Source of the DNA: Nostoc favosum CHAB5714
Lineage (GTDB): Bacteria; Cyanobacteriota; Cyanobacteriia; Cyanobacteriales; Nostocaceae
DNA: 64,000 nt
Reading direction: 5' to 3'
Assembly (NCBI RefSeq): GCF_020829495.1
Contig: NZ_JAIVFQ010000009.1
Location: forward strand, 62,001-126,000
Shown piece after piece: positions 14,728 through 24,200 of the stretch. Below the pieces are notes generated by a model. The model was not told where the DNA came from and made no database searches. It was given only the letters and a program-made list of their open reading frames with translations. Each line of letters opens with the position of its first letter. The first letter of the stretch is position 1. The position numbers and the translations under genes were made by a program.

Positions 14728-15957
14728 CTATCCCGGTTTATGATCCAAACGAGTCGCTTGCTCTAGGGCGGCTTTTTCTTTGGCTCGGCGGACATAAGGC
14801 TGTAATTGGGCGCGATCGCAACCTGTTAAAATAATCAGGTTTTCCAAGCTGATCCCTCGCATTAACATTTCTACACGCCAGGTTTGTTGTGCTTGGGCGA
14901 TTACTGGCGTTTGTCCTTGGGGAGTTAACAGTCCCTCACTCCATACTTGCCAACGTATCTGAAGCTCTGATTCTGAGATGGGTGTGCCTGTTTCATTCAA
15001 AAACATGGCTGTTTGAGTATCTTTACGGCTTTTGAGCCATTTGATTAGAGGATTATTGGTAAAAGAACCGTAGCGTTTGCCCAGAATCCATTGATTCACA
15101 GGTACTTGTCGGACAAATCCTGGAATTGTAATTTGCAGAAAGTGCCCTTGAGTATCGTAGATTTGGTGCGATCGCTCCAAGCTAATTATTTCTGTGGCAG
15201 ATAACCCAGCCCCAAATAACACATAAACCAAGGCATAATCTCGTACTCCCCATTTTCTGGCTTGTTGCAGAATTTCGTGAACTAAAGTAGCAGGTAAATC
15301 AGCTACTTCTGTGGTAATGAACCCTCCTTGTAAGGAGTTTGTTGCTAGTTCTGCTGAGGATGACATGGCTCCATGTAAAAACAATTCCACCAAATTTTCC
15401 AGAAAATCATCCCGATCCTCCCAAAGTTCGTGAAATTCGCTGGTGAACTCAATTACGGCATATCCCAAGATCATCCCATTTAGCAAACTGGCTAATTTTT
15501 CTGCCGGTAAGTAGGTATTTAAATGTCCTTGCTGGATTACAGTAGCTAAATACTGAGCTACATAGCGGTTTGCCTCTGTGACTCCCCTGCCTAGTGCGCG
15601 GCGATTTTCTGCCGGGAATTGGTCGGCTTCACCCACCACAGACCGAACGAACTCTGGCACTCGTTCTAATGCATGTAAGCTGTCACTTGCATAATCTTTA
15701 AGAGCTTGGTAGACATTGCCGGGAGGCGTTGCCCGCCGCACCAGCGACTCACCTAAATCCTTAAAGGCTGCGGACTCTTCCAGCACAGCCAAAAGCAGTC
15801 CATGCTTATTGCCAAAATTCCGAAATAGAGTCACTTCGTTAACTTCGGCTTTTTCAGCAATTTGGCGAGTTGTGGTAGCGCTGACTCCGTGAGCAGAAAA
15901 CAACTCAAGTGCAGCTTGAATCAGGCGTTGACGAGTGGAAATGAGTTGAGATGACAT
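14728..15957 (-). CDS. TetR-family regulator fused to a tyrosine-recombinase-like domain
   Basis: The ATG at 15957 gives 409 residues; an upstream TTG lies inside an operator palindrome and is unlikely. Residues 1-60 are a classic TetR helix-turn-helix (ATTTRQIAEKAEVNEVTLFRNFGNKHGLL), followed by a TetR ligand-binding region to about 190. From about 215, RDYALVYVLFGAGLSATEII matches the start of phage-integrase catalytic domains. The Arg normally in the GLR-x-SE motif is Ser here, and I see no clear H-x-x-R or catalytic Tyr. The domain is probably a non-catalytic DNA-binding or dimerising fold. It is divergent from the desaturase with two palindromes between, so it likely controls both genes. 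Confidence 0.8.
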   Translation of the reverse strand: MSSQLISTRQRLIQAALELFSAHGVSATTTRQIAEKAEVNEVTLFRNFGNKHGLLLAVLEESAAFKDLGESLVRRATPPGNVYQALKDYASDSLHALERVPEFVRSVVGEADQFPAENRRALGRGVTEANRYVAQYLATVIQQGHLNTYLPAEKLASLLNGMILGYAVIEFTSEFHELWEDRDDFLENLVELFLHGAMSSSAELATNSLQGGFITTEVADLPATLVHEILQQARKWGVRDYALVYVLFGAGLSATEIISLERSHQIYDTQGHFLQITIPGFVRQVPVNQWILGKRYGSFTNNPLIKWLKSRKDTQTAMFLNETGTPISESELQIRWQVWSEGLLTPQGQTPVIAQAQQTWRVEMLMRGISLENLIILTGCDRAQLQPYVRRAKEKAALEQATRLDHKPG

Positions 15958-15964
15958 AGAAAAA

Positions 15965-15981
15965 TGCAAGTGGCACTTGCA
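15965..15981. promoter_or_regulatory. palindromic operator 1 of the TetR-like regulator
   Basis: TGCAAGTGGCACTTGCA is a perfect 8-1-8 palindrome. It lies 7 bases upstream of the regulator's ATG, where a bound repressor would block its own expression. It shares the AAGTG-n-YACTT core with the second site 47 bases away. Confidence 0.75.
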
Positions 15982-16011
15982 CGGAAATTAGAATCCTGCT
16001 AGCATAACAAA

Positions 16012-16028
16012 TGTAAGTGATACTTGCT
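16012..16028. promoter_or_regulatory. palindromic operator 2, on the desaturase side
   Basis: TGTAAGTGATACTTGCT repeats the core of operator 1 (AAGTG then ACTTGC) with near-dyad symmetry. It lies about 100 bases upstream of the desaturase start codon, within the likely promoter. The two sites are about four and a half DNA turns apart. Confidence 0.65.
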
Positions 16029-16128
16029 TTACTCTACTGTAACGAACTCGTGTACAGGGTGGTAAATCCTAGTGGGATTATGCCCAAGAAAAAGCAAATC
16101 GCTTCATGATCCATCAACAGGAACTTTT

Positions 16129-16986
16129 ATGACCGCAAATTTTGGGGCGATCGCCCCTGAGAGAGGCAACTCACCTCAACTCAGTTGGACAAATGTAGTA
16201 TTTTTTGCTACATTTCATGCCTTAGCACTTCTGTCTCCTTGGTTTTTCTCCTGGCCAGCATTAGGTTTGCTAGTGTTTCTGCACTGGTTATTCGGGAGCA
16301 TTGGTATTTGCTTGGGATATCACCGACTACTGAGCCATAGGAGTTTCCAAGTTCCTAAGTGGTTAGAGTATGCGATCGCCCTCATCGGAGCGTTGGCTTT
16401 GCAAGGTGGGCCAATTTTTTGGGTAGGTGGACACCGCCAGCATCACGCCCACACAGAAGACATTAATTTAGACCCCTACTCTGCCCAAAGAGGCTTTTGG
16501 TGGAGCCATATACTGTGGATTTTCTACCCACGCCCAGAATTTTTTGACTATGAAACCTATAAAAAATATGCCCCTGACCTAGCAAGACAACCCTATTATT
16601 GCTGGTTAGATCGTTACTTCTTGCTGCTGCAAATACCCTTCGGGCTGCTGCTTTATGCCTTAGGAGGATGGCCTTTCGTGTTCTACGGAGTATTTCTCAG
16701 ATGTGTCTTGCTTTGGCACTCAACCTGGTTTGTGAACTCAGCATCACACCTGTGGGGTTATCGCACCTTTGATGCCAATGATGGCGCTCGTAATCTTTGG
16801 TGGGTATCCATCGTCACTTATGGAGAAGGATGGCACAATAACCATCATACTTATCCCCACATGGCAAAATCTGGATTTTCTTGGTGGGAGATTGATGTTA
16901 CTTGGTGGAGCATCTTAGTTTTGCAGACTTTGGGTTTAGCCAAAAAAGTTGTCTCGCGTCCTCCTCAAGGTGCAACTCACGGCTAA
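16129..16986 (+). CDS. desC: delta-9 acyl-lipid/acyl-CoA desaturase
   Basis: It introduces a cis double bond into a C16/C18 acyl chain in the membrane, using two irons held by histidines. All three histidine boxes are present: HRLLSH (65-70), HRQHH (102-106) and HNNHH (236-240). Hydrophobic segments surround them. The ATG at 16129 has AGGA six bases upstream and gives 285 residues, normal for cyanobacterial DesC; an upstream in-frame GTG is less likely. Position specificity (delta-9) is from family resemblance. It is divergent from the TetR-like regulator, which points to regulation by lipid or stress signals (inference). Confidence 0.9.
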   Translation: MTANFGAIAPERGNSPQLSWTNVVFFATFHALALLSPWFFSWPALGLLVFLHWLFGSIGICLGYHRLLSHRSFQVPKWLEYAIALIGALALQGGPIFWVGGHRQHHAHTEDINLDPYSAQRGFWWSHILWIFYPRPEFFDYETYKKYAPDLARQPYYCWLDRYFLLLQIPFGLLLYALGGWPFVFYGVFLRCVLLWHSTWFVNSASHLWGYRTFDANDGARNLWWVSIVTYGEGWHNNHHTYPHMAKSGFSWWEIDVTWWSILVLQTLGLAKKVVSRPPQGATHG

Positions 16987-17187
16987 ATTGCAACTAATTC
17001 ATCATGAATTTGTTATGCCGATTGCTTACCGCAGTCGGCTTAATAAACTGTTACGCATTCTAATTGCATATTTAGTAGAAACACTTTCAATTGCCGATTC
17101 CACGAATGACTAACTACGTAGAATTAATAATTTTAGCTGTTTTAAAATTGAGAAATCACTCTGCTGCACCTTAATTAAATCACCACA

Positions 17188-17307
17188 ATGCATCGAATTT
17201 TAATATTTGGCAATTCCGATCCTGGAAAAAGCACTCTTGCAAATAGACTTGGTAAAGACTTCAGGATTCCAATTCTTGATCTAGATACTATCGTTTGGGA
17301 ACCCTGA
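17188..17307 (+). pseudogene. truncated P-loop kinase (adenylate-kinase-like) remnant
   Basis: A 39-codon frame reads MHRILIFGNSDPGKSTLANR and ends LDLDTIVWEP before a stop. This is the first part of the P-loop 'topology modulation'/FlaR-like kinase family, whose members are about 170 residues and continue past the WEP motif. The Walker A Gly is changed (GNSDPGKST in place of the usual GNSGSGKST). Nothing downstream continues the protein; the VapBC module starts 69 bases later. Confidence 0.75.
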
Positions 17308-17376
17308 TGCCTTAGCGATGGATGCACTGTTACAGATTACAATGTGGAAAGTAAGGACGATGATTAGAGGTAGAAG

Positions 17377-17616
17377 ATGACTAGCAAAGAATTATTAATC
17401 CAAGAAATAGAAACTTTACCACCAGAATTGTTAACAGAAGCACTTAATTTTATTCGAGAAATCAAAACCAGTCATACAGCAAAACAGTCAAGTACAAATA
17501 ACTTACGTGGTTCTACAGCTGAAGATTTACTAGAATTTGCAGGAACTTGGTCAGGTGATGATATCAGAGAATGTCTTCAGCTTGTTCATGATACTCGTAT
17601 GCCACTGGAATTTTAA
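17377..17616 (+). CDS. VapB-type antitoxin (DUF2281-like)
   Basis: The 79-residue protein starts MTSKELLIQEIETLPPELLTEALNFI, the helix pattern of DUF2281-like antitoxins, and ends in an acidic/aromatic tail (EFAGTWSGDDIRECLQLV) that would wrap around the toxin. GAGG sits six bases before the ATG. The PIN toxin starts two bases after its stop codon. Confidence 0.82.
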   Translation: MTSKELLIQEIETLPPELLTEALNFIREIKTSHTAKQSSTNNLRGSTAEDLLEFAGTWSGDDIRECLQLVHDTRMPLEF

Positions 17617-17618
17617 GA

Positions 17619-18062
17619 ATGTATTTGCTTGACACAAATCATTGCACTTTTTTGATAGAAGGTGAACCAAAAGTTGTCAATCACTTTCGGAAATTAGGTA
17701 AAATTACACTCGCCACCAGTGCTATTGTGGCAGGTGAACTCAGATTCATGGCACAAAACTCCCAACAAAAAACTGCAAATCTCATCAAAATTCGCGCATT
17801 TCTCAACCGAATTGATATTTATCCAATTGATGATGAAACGGCAGAAATTTACGGAGATTTCAAGTCGGAAATTATTAAAAGATTTGCAGCCAAAGAAAAG
17901 AGTAAACGCAAAACAACTCAACTACAAGAAATTGGCATCGGTGAAAATGACCTGTGGATTGCTGCTACAACTTTACGCCATTCATTAATTCTCGTTACAT
18001 CAGATAGTGATTTTCAAAGAATGCGTAAAGCCAGGGAATTTCCTGTAGAAAGTTGGATTTAA
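17619..18062 (+). CDS. vapC: VapC-type PIN-domain ribonuclease toxin
   Basis: The 147-residue protein has the PIN acidic residues in order: MYLLDTNHC, AGELRFMA, GENDLWIAATTL and VTSDSDFQRM. Together these bind the metal for RNA cleavage. It directly follows its antitoxin with a 2-base gap. Length is slightly above the typical 130-135 owing to a lysine-rich insert (AAKEKSKRKTT). Confidence 0.9.
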   Translation: MYLLDTNHCTFLIEGEPKVVNHFRKLGKITLATSAIVAGELRFMAQNSQQKTANLIKIRAFLNRIDIYPIDDETAEIYGDFKSEIIKRFAAKEKSKRKTTQLQEIGIGENDLWIAATTLRHSLILVTSDSDFQRMRKAREFPVESWI

Positions 18063-18396
18063 TTTAGGCTAAAAAACTGGTTGTATATTAAAGAACTTAT
18101 ACCAATTCTGGATGAAGATGCGCCTATAGTGCAAGAAATAAAGAACGAACCGCCAAGAGCGCCAAGTACGCCAAGAAATAATCAATTAAGAGATTTGGCG
18201 CAGCTTCACAAAGAAATGGTATTAGCAAGCCCCGCTCCATATTCCTCGTAATTAACCTGTAACAAGGCACGACCTAAGGTGCTATATGAGGGCAGGGCTA
18301 TTTTTCGCAGGTTTTAATAGTTCTATCAATTCTTCGTGGTAGCTTGCAATCCAATCTCCGATTGAAACTGCATCATTGCCAGTTGGAATTGCTACG
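18063..18396. other. intergenic region with a 'cgccaag' repeat
   Basis: No gene seen. Around 18145-18190 there is a short string with repeated CGCCAAG words (ACCGCCAAGAGCGCCAAGTA), a pattern common in Nostoc intergenic DNA. It is flanked by AccAATTCT and AGAAATGGT-type half repeats. Confidence 0.5.
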
Positions 18397-18781
18397 ATGA
18401 AATTAGTGGTCGATGAAGAGGAGACAGCAATTACATCTGCTAGGCAGTTAATAGACTTCAAGCCAGCAAGAAATCAACATTGAACCACAACGGCGGCAGT
18501 TACTAGAATTGATAGAGACAATACTAGTTTACAAGTTTCCGACGATGAGTCGAGAGGAGATTGAAGGTATGTTTGGGTTAAGTGATTTGAAACAAACACG
18601 AGTTTATCAAGAAGGCAAGCAGGAAGGTAAGCAAGAAGGAGCGCGTGAAGAAAAGTTTAGAATGATACCTTTGTTGTTGAGATTGGGATTGAGTTTTGAA
18701 GAAACAGCGAAAGAGTTAGGTTTGAGCCTAGAAGAGATTCAGCAAGAAATGCAAAAATATCCTCCAAGTCAGGATATGTAA
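18397..18781 (+). pseudogene. C-terminal remnant of an Rpn/PD-(D/E)XK family nuclease
   Basis: One frame from the ATG reads MKLVVDEEETAITSARQLID and then runs to a stop. The next frame takes over with QQEINIEPQRRQLLELIETI, LVYKFPTMSREEIEGMFGL and a (KQEG)n stretch. Together they spell the C-terminal half of the cyanobacterial Rpn family (recombination-promoting nuclease, formerly annotated as transposase or DUF4351-associated). The frameshift near 18457 and lack of the N-terminal nuclease domain make it a pseudogene. Its stop codon lies in the direct repeat flanking the next mobile element. Confidence 0.75.
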
Positions 18782-18786
18782 CCTAC

Positions 18787-18955
18787 CAGGGCTATTTCGT
18801 TCTAGCATAAACCGCCCAGAACTAAAGTTCTGCGGCTCAGAGCTACAGCTACTCGCTTAGTGGACTAAAAGCCTTTATGAGTCGTCTTGAGACGACTTTT
18901 GCTATTAGCCTCAGAATTTATTCTGAGGTGGGCTAGATGAGAATGAAATAGCCCT
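18787..18955 (+). mobile_element. structured insertion (element C) with inverted ends and flanking direct repeat
   Basis: The ends are AGGGCTATTTCGTTCT and AGAATGAAATAGCCCT, inverted with one mismatch. TATGTAACCTAC lies on both sides (18775-18786 and 18955-18966; the last base may be shared). Inside are hairpins including AGTCGTC-TTGA-GACGACT (18880-18897), then GCTATTAGCC, then a TCAGAAT/ATTCTGA hairpin. This is the core order also seen at 3703 and 62092. There is no ORF. Confidence 0.8.
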
Positions 18956-19037
18956 ATGTAACCTACAATTACCCCCATCGCAGATACCTCTAAATATTTC
19001 TGCTATTTTCCATTCCCATTAATTTTTTATTTTTTGT

Positions 19038-20093
19038 ATGATTTCGCTCTCTCCCATTCTCCAAGCTAGACTCTCCCAACCCCTCAAGATTGGCTCCTTT
19101 GAGGTAAAAAGTCGGGTTCTCCAGTCGCCTCTATCTGGGGTGACAGATATGGTGTTTCGCCGGATTGTGCGTCGCTATGCGCCAGATTCGATGATGTATA
19201 CCGAAATGGTGAATGCTACAGGGTTGCATTATGTCAAGCAGTTACCCAAAATTATGGAGGTAGATCCCAATGAACGCCCAATTAGCGTTCAACTATTTGA
19301 TTGCCGTCCAGATTTCCTGGCAGAAGCAGCAATAAAAGCAGTTGCAGAAGGTGCTGATACTGTAGATATTAATATGGGTTGTCCGGTAAATAAAATTACT
19401 AAAAATGGTGGTGGTTCTTCGTTGTTGCGGCAACCAGAAGTAGCAGAAGCAATTGTGCGGGAAGTGGTAAAAGCTGTTGATGTACCTGTGACAGTAAAAA
19501 CCCGTATTGGCTGGAATGATAACGAAATTACTATTCTCGACTTTGCCAAGCGGATGGAAGATGCCGGGGCGAAAATGATCACAGTACACGGACGCACCCG
19601 CGCCCAAGGATACAATGGCAATGCCCGTTGGGAATGGATTGCCCGTGTGAAAGAAGTGCTTTCTATCCCAGTTATTGGGAACGGAGATATTTTTTCCGTT
19701 GAAGCGGCGGTGAAGTGTTTAGAACAAACTGGCGCTGATGGTGTGATGTGTTCCCGTGGAACTTTGGGTTATCCGTTTTTGGTGGGAGAAATTGATCACT
19801 TCCTGAAAACTGGAGAGATATTACCGTCACCAACCCCGATTCAGCGTTTGGAATGTGCAAGAGATCATTTACAAGCCTTGTGGGAATATAAAGGCGATCG
19901 CGGTGTACGTCAAGCCCGTAAGCACATGACTTGGTATGCTAAAGGTTTCGTTGGTGCTGCCGAACTTCGAGGACAACTAAGTTTAGTTGAAAAAGTAGAT
20001 CAGGGTTTGGCAATGATTGACCAAGCAATTGAAAAATTAGCTAATGGTTATGAACTAGAGGAAGAAACGCAAAGTAGTTTGGTAATGCTTTGA
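19038..20093 (+). CDS. dusB: tRNA-dihydrouridine synthase
   Basis: It reduces uridine to dihydrouridine in tRNA with FMN and NADPH. The 351-residue length and order fit DusB: LQSPLSGVTDMVFRRIVR, then VQLFDC, then the catalytic-Cys motif NMGCPVNK (Cys115), GGGSSLL, VKTRIGW, TVHGRTRAQGY, IGNGDI and the FMN-phosphate loop MCSRGTLGYPF. The C-terminal helical domain (HMTWYAKGF) is intact. It appears monocistronic; the Uma2-family gene starts 56 bases later. Confidence 0.95.
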   Translation: MISLSPILQARLSQPLKIGSFEVKSRVLQSPLSGVTDMVFRRIVRRYAPDSMMYTEMVNATGLHYVKQLPKIMEVDPNERPISVQLFDCRPDFLAEAAIKAVAEGADTVDINMGCPVNKITKNGGGSSLLRQPEVAEAIVREVVKAVDVPVTVKTRIGWNDNEITILDFAKRMEDAGAKMITVHGRTRAQGYNGNARWEWIARVKEVLSIPVIGNGDIFSVEAAVKCLEQTGADGVMCSRGTLGYPFLVGEIDHFLKTGEILPSPTPIQRLECARDHLQALWEYKGDRGVRQARKHMTWYAKGFVGAAELRGQLSLVEKVDQGLAMIDQAIEKLANGYELEEETQSSLVML

Positions 20094-20149
20094 AAAATGA
20101 ATATTACTCTATACTTTGTATATTTAACTAGCCAAAGTGGAGGCTCACA

Positions 20150-20704
20150 ATGTTAGTTTCCAAACACAACGATGTTGTATCCGTCCCCGAAATCCTCTCT
20201 TTAGAAGACTTCATGGCAAATCCTCCAAAAGGGATGGAATGGGTAGACGAGCAACTAGTAGAAAAAACAGGGATGACATTAAAACATAGCGAAATTCAAG
20301 GCAACATCTACTTTTCCTGGAGAAGTTACATTAACTCCAATCAACAAGGTGGGAAAGTTTATACTGAAGTACCTTGTCGCACATATAAACAGGGGCGTCG
20401 TCCTGATGTAGCTTATCTGACGCCGGATTTGGTAGCTCAATTTGGCAATGTTCCCACTTTGCCACAGAGTTTCCCGTTGATTGCTGAAATAGTTTCACCC
20501 ACCGATTTAGCTGAAGAATTATTTCTCAAAGCGCAGGAGTATTTGCAATCTGGTTGCGAGGAAATTTGGCTAGTATTTCCTGAAAGTCGGTTAGTTTTTG
20601 TAATGACTGATAATCAGGTTTTAGGGTTTAAAGCTGGTGATGTGGTTAGCACTCAAAAAGTATTACTGGGTTTGAATCTAGCTGTAGATGAATTGTTGGG
20701 TTGA
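20150..20704 (+). CDS. Uma2-family (DUF820) PD-(D/E)XK endonuclease-like protein
   Basis: The 184-residue protein has the family motifs: MEWVDEQLVEKTG, GRRPDVAYLTPD (catalytic Asp), LIAEIVSPTD (catalytic Glu) and a conserved LKAQEYLQSGCEEIWLVFP. Uma2 proteins are very abundant in cyanobacteria and have a restriction-endonuclease fold. Their biological role is largely unknown. GTGGAGG precedes the ATG. Confidence 0.9.
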   Translation: MLVSKHNDVVSVPEILSLEDFMANPPKGMEWVDEQLVEKTGMTLKHSEIQGNIYFSWRSYINSNQQGGKVYTEVPCRTYKQGRRPDVAYLTPDLVAQFGNVPTLPQSFPLIAEIVSPTDLAEELFLKAQEYLQSGCEEIWLVFPESRLVFVMTDNQVLGFKAGDVVSTQKVLLGLNLAVDELLG

Positions 20705-21210
20705 AAAGGCGATCGCTTTAGTCAAACAATTTTGGATTTTAGATTTTAAATTTTAGATTGACCGAATAATTATTAATTCATAATTCATAATTCATATCAT
20801 TTGAGCCAGAGAGTACAATCCCCTGGAAGCCCCTTAAAATCTACTTTTTGAGTAACAGGCGTTATGGATGGACTTTCTGCGGGAGCAGCTAACGCTCTCG
20901 TCATCTTACAACCCATCGCCTGAAACCCTTATGATTTCGTCAAGTTTCAAAAGGTTTCGATCTACTGAATGTATGTCTGTATAATTAATTTCCCTGACTT
21001 TCTTAACTTTTATATCAGTAAGTGGGGATGGCTTTGCTAGCGATCGCTCACTTTTAGTTTACAGCTATTTTCAGGTAAATAGACCACGCGGTAGGGGCAC
21101 AGCATTGCTGTGCCCTTACGACAGATGTGGTTCAAATACATGATTTCTGCTGTAAACTCCAGTAATATGTGATTAAGGCACCTTGATAAATTAATTTCAA
21201 GTGGTGGTTT
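20705..21210. other. intergenic region with a palindromic repeat
   Basis: No gene seen. At 21091-21119 GTAGGGGCACAGCA pairs with TGCTGTGCCCTTAC in a near-perfect hairpin of a type dispersed in cyanobacterial genomes. It lies about 90 bases before the CHAT-STAND-WD40 gene and could also sit in its leader. Confidence 0.6.
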
Positions 21211-24200
21211 ATGGAAGTATGGGTAAATTTGCAATTTGGCGATGGTGATTTTGAGCAGGGATTTAGTAAAATAAAACTTCAGATAGACGCTTTTTCTACT
21301 CAAAGTAATATTACGCAACTAGAAATCCAATTACCTCCAGCCGAAGAAATTCCAAATAGCTATGAACGTTGGAAAAAAATCTATAACTTGTTAGTTCAAC
21401 CTGACAGCAGAGGTTTTAAAAGTAACCAAGTTACAAATGTATCCGCAGATATCTGTTCTGAATATGCTAAGTCTTTACGTGAAAAACTAAATCAATGGCT
21501 ACTACCAATTAAGTTACAGTTAGAACCAGCAATTACCTCAAATACTAATATTGATATTCGTTTAATTGTCAATACGCACGGAGTTACATCACAACCTACA
21601 AAAAACATCTTACATCGCATACCTTGGCAGGAATGTTATTTATTTGACCAACATTCTTCCTCGGAAGTAGCGCTTTCTTTTAAAGATTACCTGCAAAAAA
21701 CGGCTGTATCTACAAATAAGTTAAAGTCTGAAATTTTCCGAAGAATTAAAATTATCAGTATTTTTGGAGATAGTAAAAACCTGGATACAGAAACCGATGA
21801 AAAATTAATTATACAGCTAGAAAAACAAGGCGCAGAAATTATTTCTTTGAAAGAACCAAAGCGGGAGTCACTTCAAAAACTTTGGGACGAGCCTTGTGAT
21901 ATTTTGTTTTTTGCGGGACACAGTGAATCTCAAGAGGATGGAAAAAAAGGTATAATTGCTCTTAATCCCAACGATAGTTTAGATTTAGAAGAAATTCCCA
22001 ATACTTTAAAATCAGCAATTAGTAAAGGTTTAAAATTAGCAATTTTTAATTCCTGTGATGGTTTGGGTTTAGCACAACGATTGGCAGATTTAAATTTACC
22101 TTACGTCATAGTTTGGCGGGAACCAGTACCGGATAAAATCGCGCACAAGTTTCTCAAGTTTTTTCTTTCTTCTTACGCTGGTGGAGATTCTTTATTTACC
22201 GCTGTTTTGAAAGCAAGGGGTAAATTACAAGAACTGACAGGAAAATCTGAGGGAGAAAAGCCCCTACCAGGAGTGAGTTGGTTACCGATTATTTGCAAGA
22301 ATACATTAGAACTTCCTCCCAGTTGGTCAGATTTGGGTGGATTATCTGGGAAGTTACCTGAGTGTCCTTATCAGGGTTTGTCGGCGTTTGGGGAAGAAGA
22401 GGCAGATTTTTTCTTTGGTCGAGAGAAGTTTGTTGATGAGTTGGTAGCAGCAGTTCAAAGTAAATCTTTGGTTCCTGTGGTTGGTGCATCTGGGAGTGGG
22501 AAGTCCTCTGTGGTGTTTGCGGGGTTGGTTCCGCGTTTACGAAAAGTTGGGAATATGGAGATTATTTCTTTTCGTCCGGGGAATAATCCTCTTGGTAATT
22601 TAGCGATCGCATTAAATCATCATTGTCATTCCCCTGCACCACTACAAGGAGAAAATTCAACAGATATACAACGCAGATTAGACCAAATGGTTTTAGAGGT
22701 AGACTTGCGGCATGAAGAGACAAGGTTAGCCCAGTTTATAAATGATATTATCACTAAAAGACATCTAGTACTTATCGCCGACCAATTTGAAGAACTCTAC
22801 ACCCTCGCACCGCCAGAGGAACGCCAGCCTTTTTTAGATGCATTGATCTACGCTATCAACCACGCTCCTAGATTTACCTTGGCTCTAACGCTGCGGGCAG
22901 ATTTTTATGGCTATGCTTTATCTTACCGTCCTTTTAGCGATGCTTTGCAGCAGGGAATTTATAATCTTGGCCCCATGAACCGGGAGGAGTTGCGTAGGTC
23001 GGTTGAAAAACCAGCACAAAAAATGAAGATTGTACTTGAGGAAGGGTTGACAGATACTTTAATCAGAGATTTGGGTAATGAATCGGGACGTTTACCTTTA
23101 CTTGAGTTTACCCTGATGCAGCTTTGGCTCAAACCGAGAAAATGGTTTCTCACCCACGAAGCCTATCAAGAAATTGGTGGTTTAGAGAAAGCTTTGGCTA
23201 ACTACGCCGATACGGTGTTGGATAAGCTGAGTCAGGATGATCAAAAACGTGCGGAAAAAATATTTATTCAATTAGTGCGTCCTGGGGAAGGTACGGAAGA
23301 TACCCGACGTGTAGCGACTTGCAACGAGGTAGGAAAAGAAAATTGGGGTTTAGTCAAACGTTTAGCTGATGAACGTTTAGTGGTGACTAGGTGGGATGAA
23401 ACTGAGAAAATAGAAACAGTAGAAATTGTCCATGAAGCGTTGATTCGGGAATGGGGAACCTTGCGGGAGTGGATAGAAGCAAACCGTGAGTTTCGCATTT
23501 GGCAAGAGCGGCTGAAGGTAGCATTACGAGAGTGGAAAGATGATAACCATGATGCTGGGGCGTTGTTGCGGGGTGTGCCGTTGAGTGTGGCGGAAGATTG
23601 GTTGTGCAAACGTGTGGATGAAATGACGCAGGAGGAGCAAGATTTTATCCAAGTTAGCGCCCAAGAACGGGATAGGGAGAGACAAGAAGGGGAACGCAGG
23701 CGACGGTTGACAATTATCGGACTTGGTAGCCTCTCCATCATAGCCTTGGGTTTGGCGGGGGTAGCGAGTGTTGGTTGGTGGCGTGCCACTATCAATGAGA
23801 TTAATTCTCTGGCTCAAAATTCCGATGCGCTTTTGCGTTACGGGTCGAAGGCTTTGAAGACAAGTTTAAAAGCGGTTGTGCAAATGCGACGTACACCTTG
23901 GGTAGATGCCGATACCCACACCCAAGTAGAACTGGGATTATTGCATACAGTTTCCAACGTTGTAGCGCCCAACACCTTGGGAGGACACGCAAACTCGGTT
24001 AATGGTGTCAGCTTCAGTCCCAATGGCAAGATGCTGGCAACTGGCAGTGCTGACAACACGGTCAAAATGTGGGATACCACCACGGGCAAACAAATCAAAA
24101 CCCTTATCGGCCATACAGACTGGGTTATGGGCATCAGCTTCAATCCCAATGGCAAGATGCTGGCAACTGGCAGTGCTGACAAGAGTGTGAAACTGTGGGA

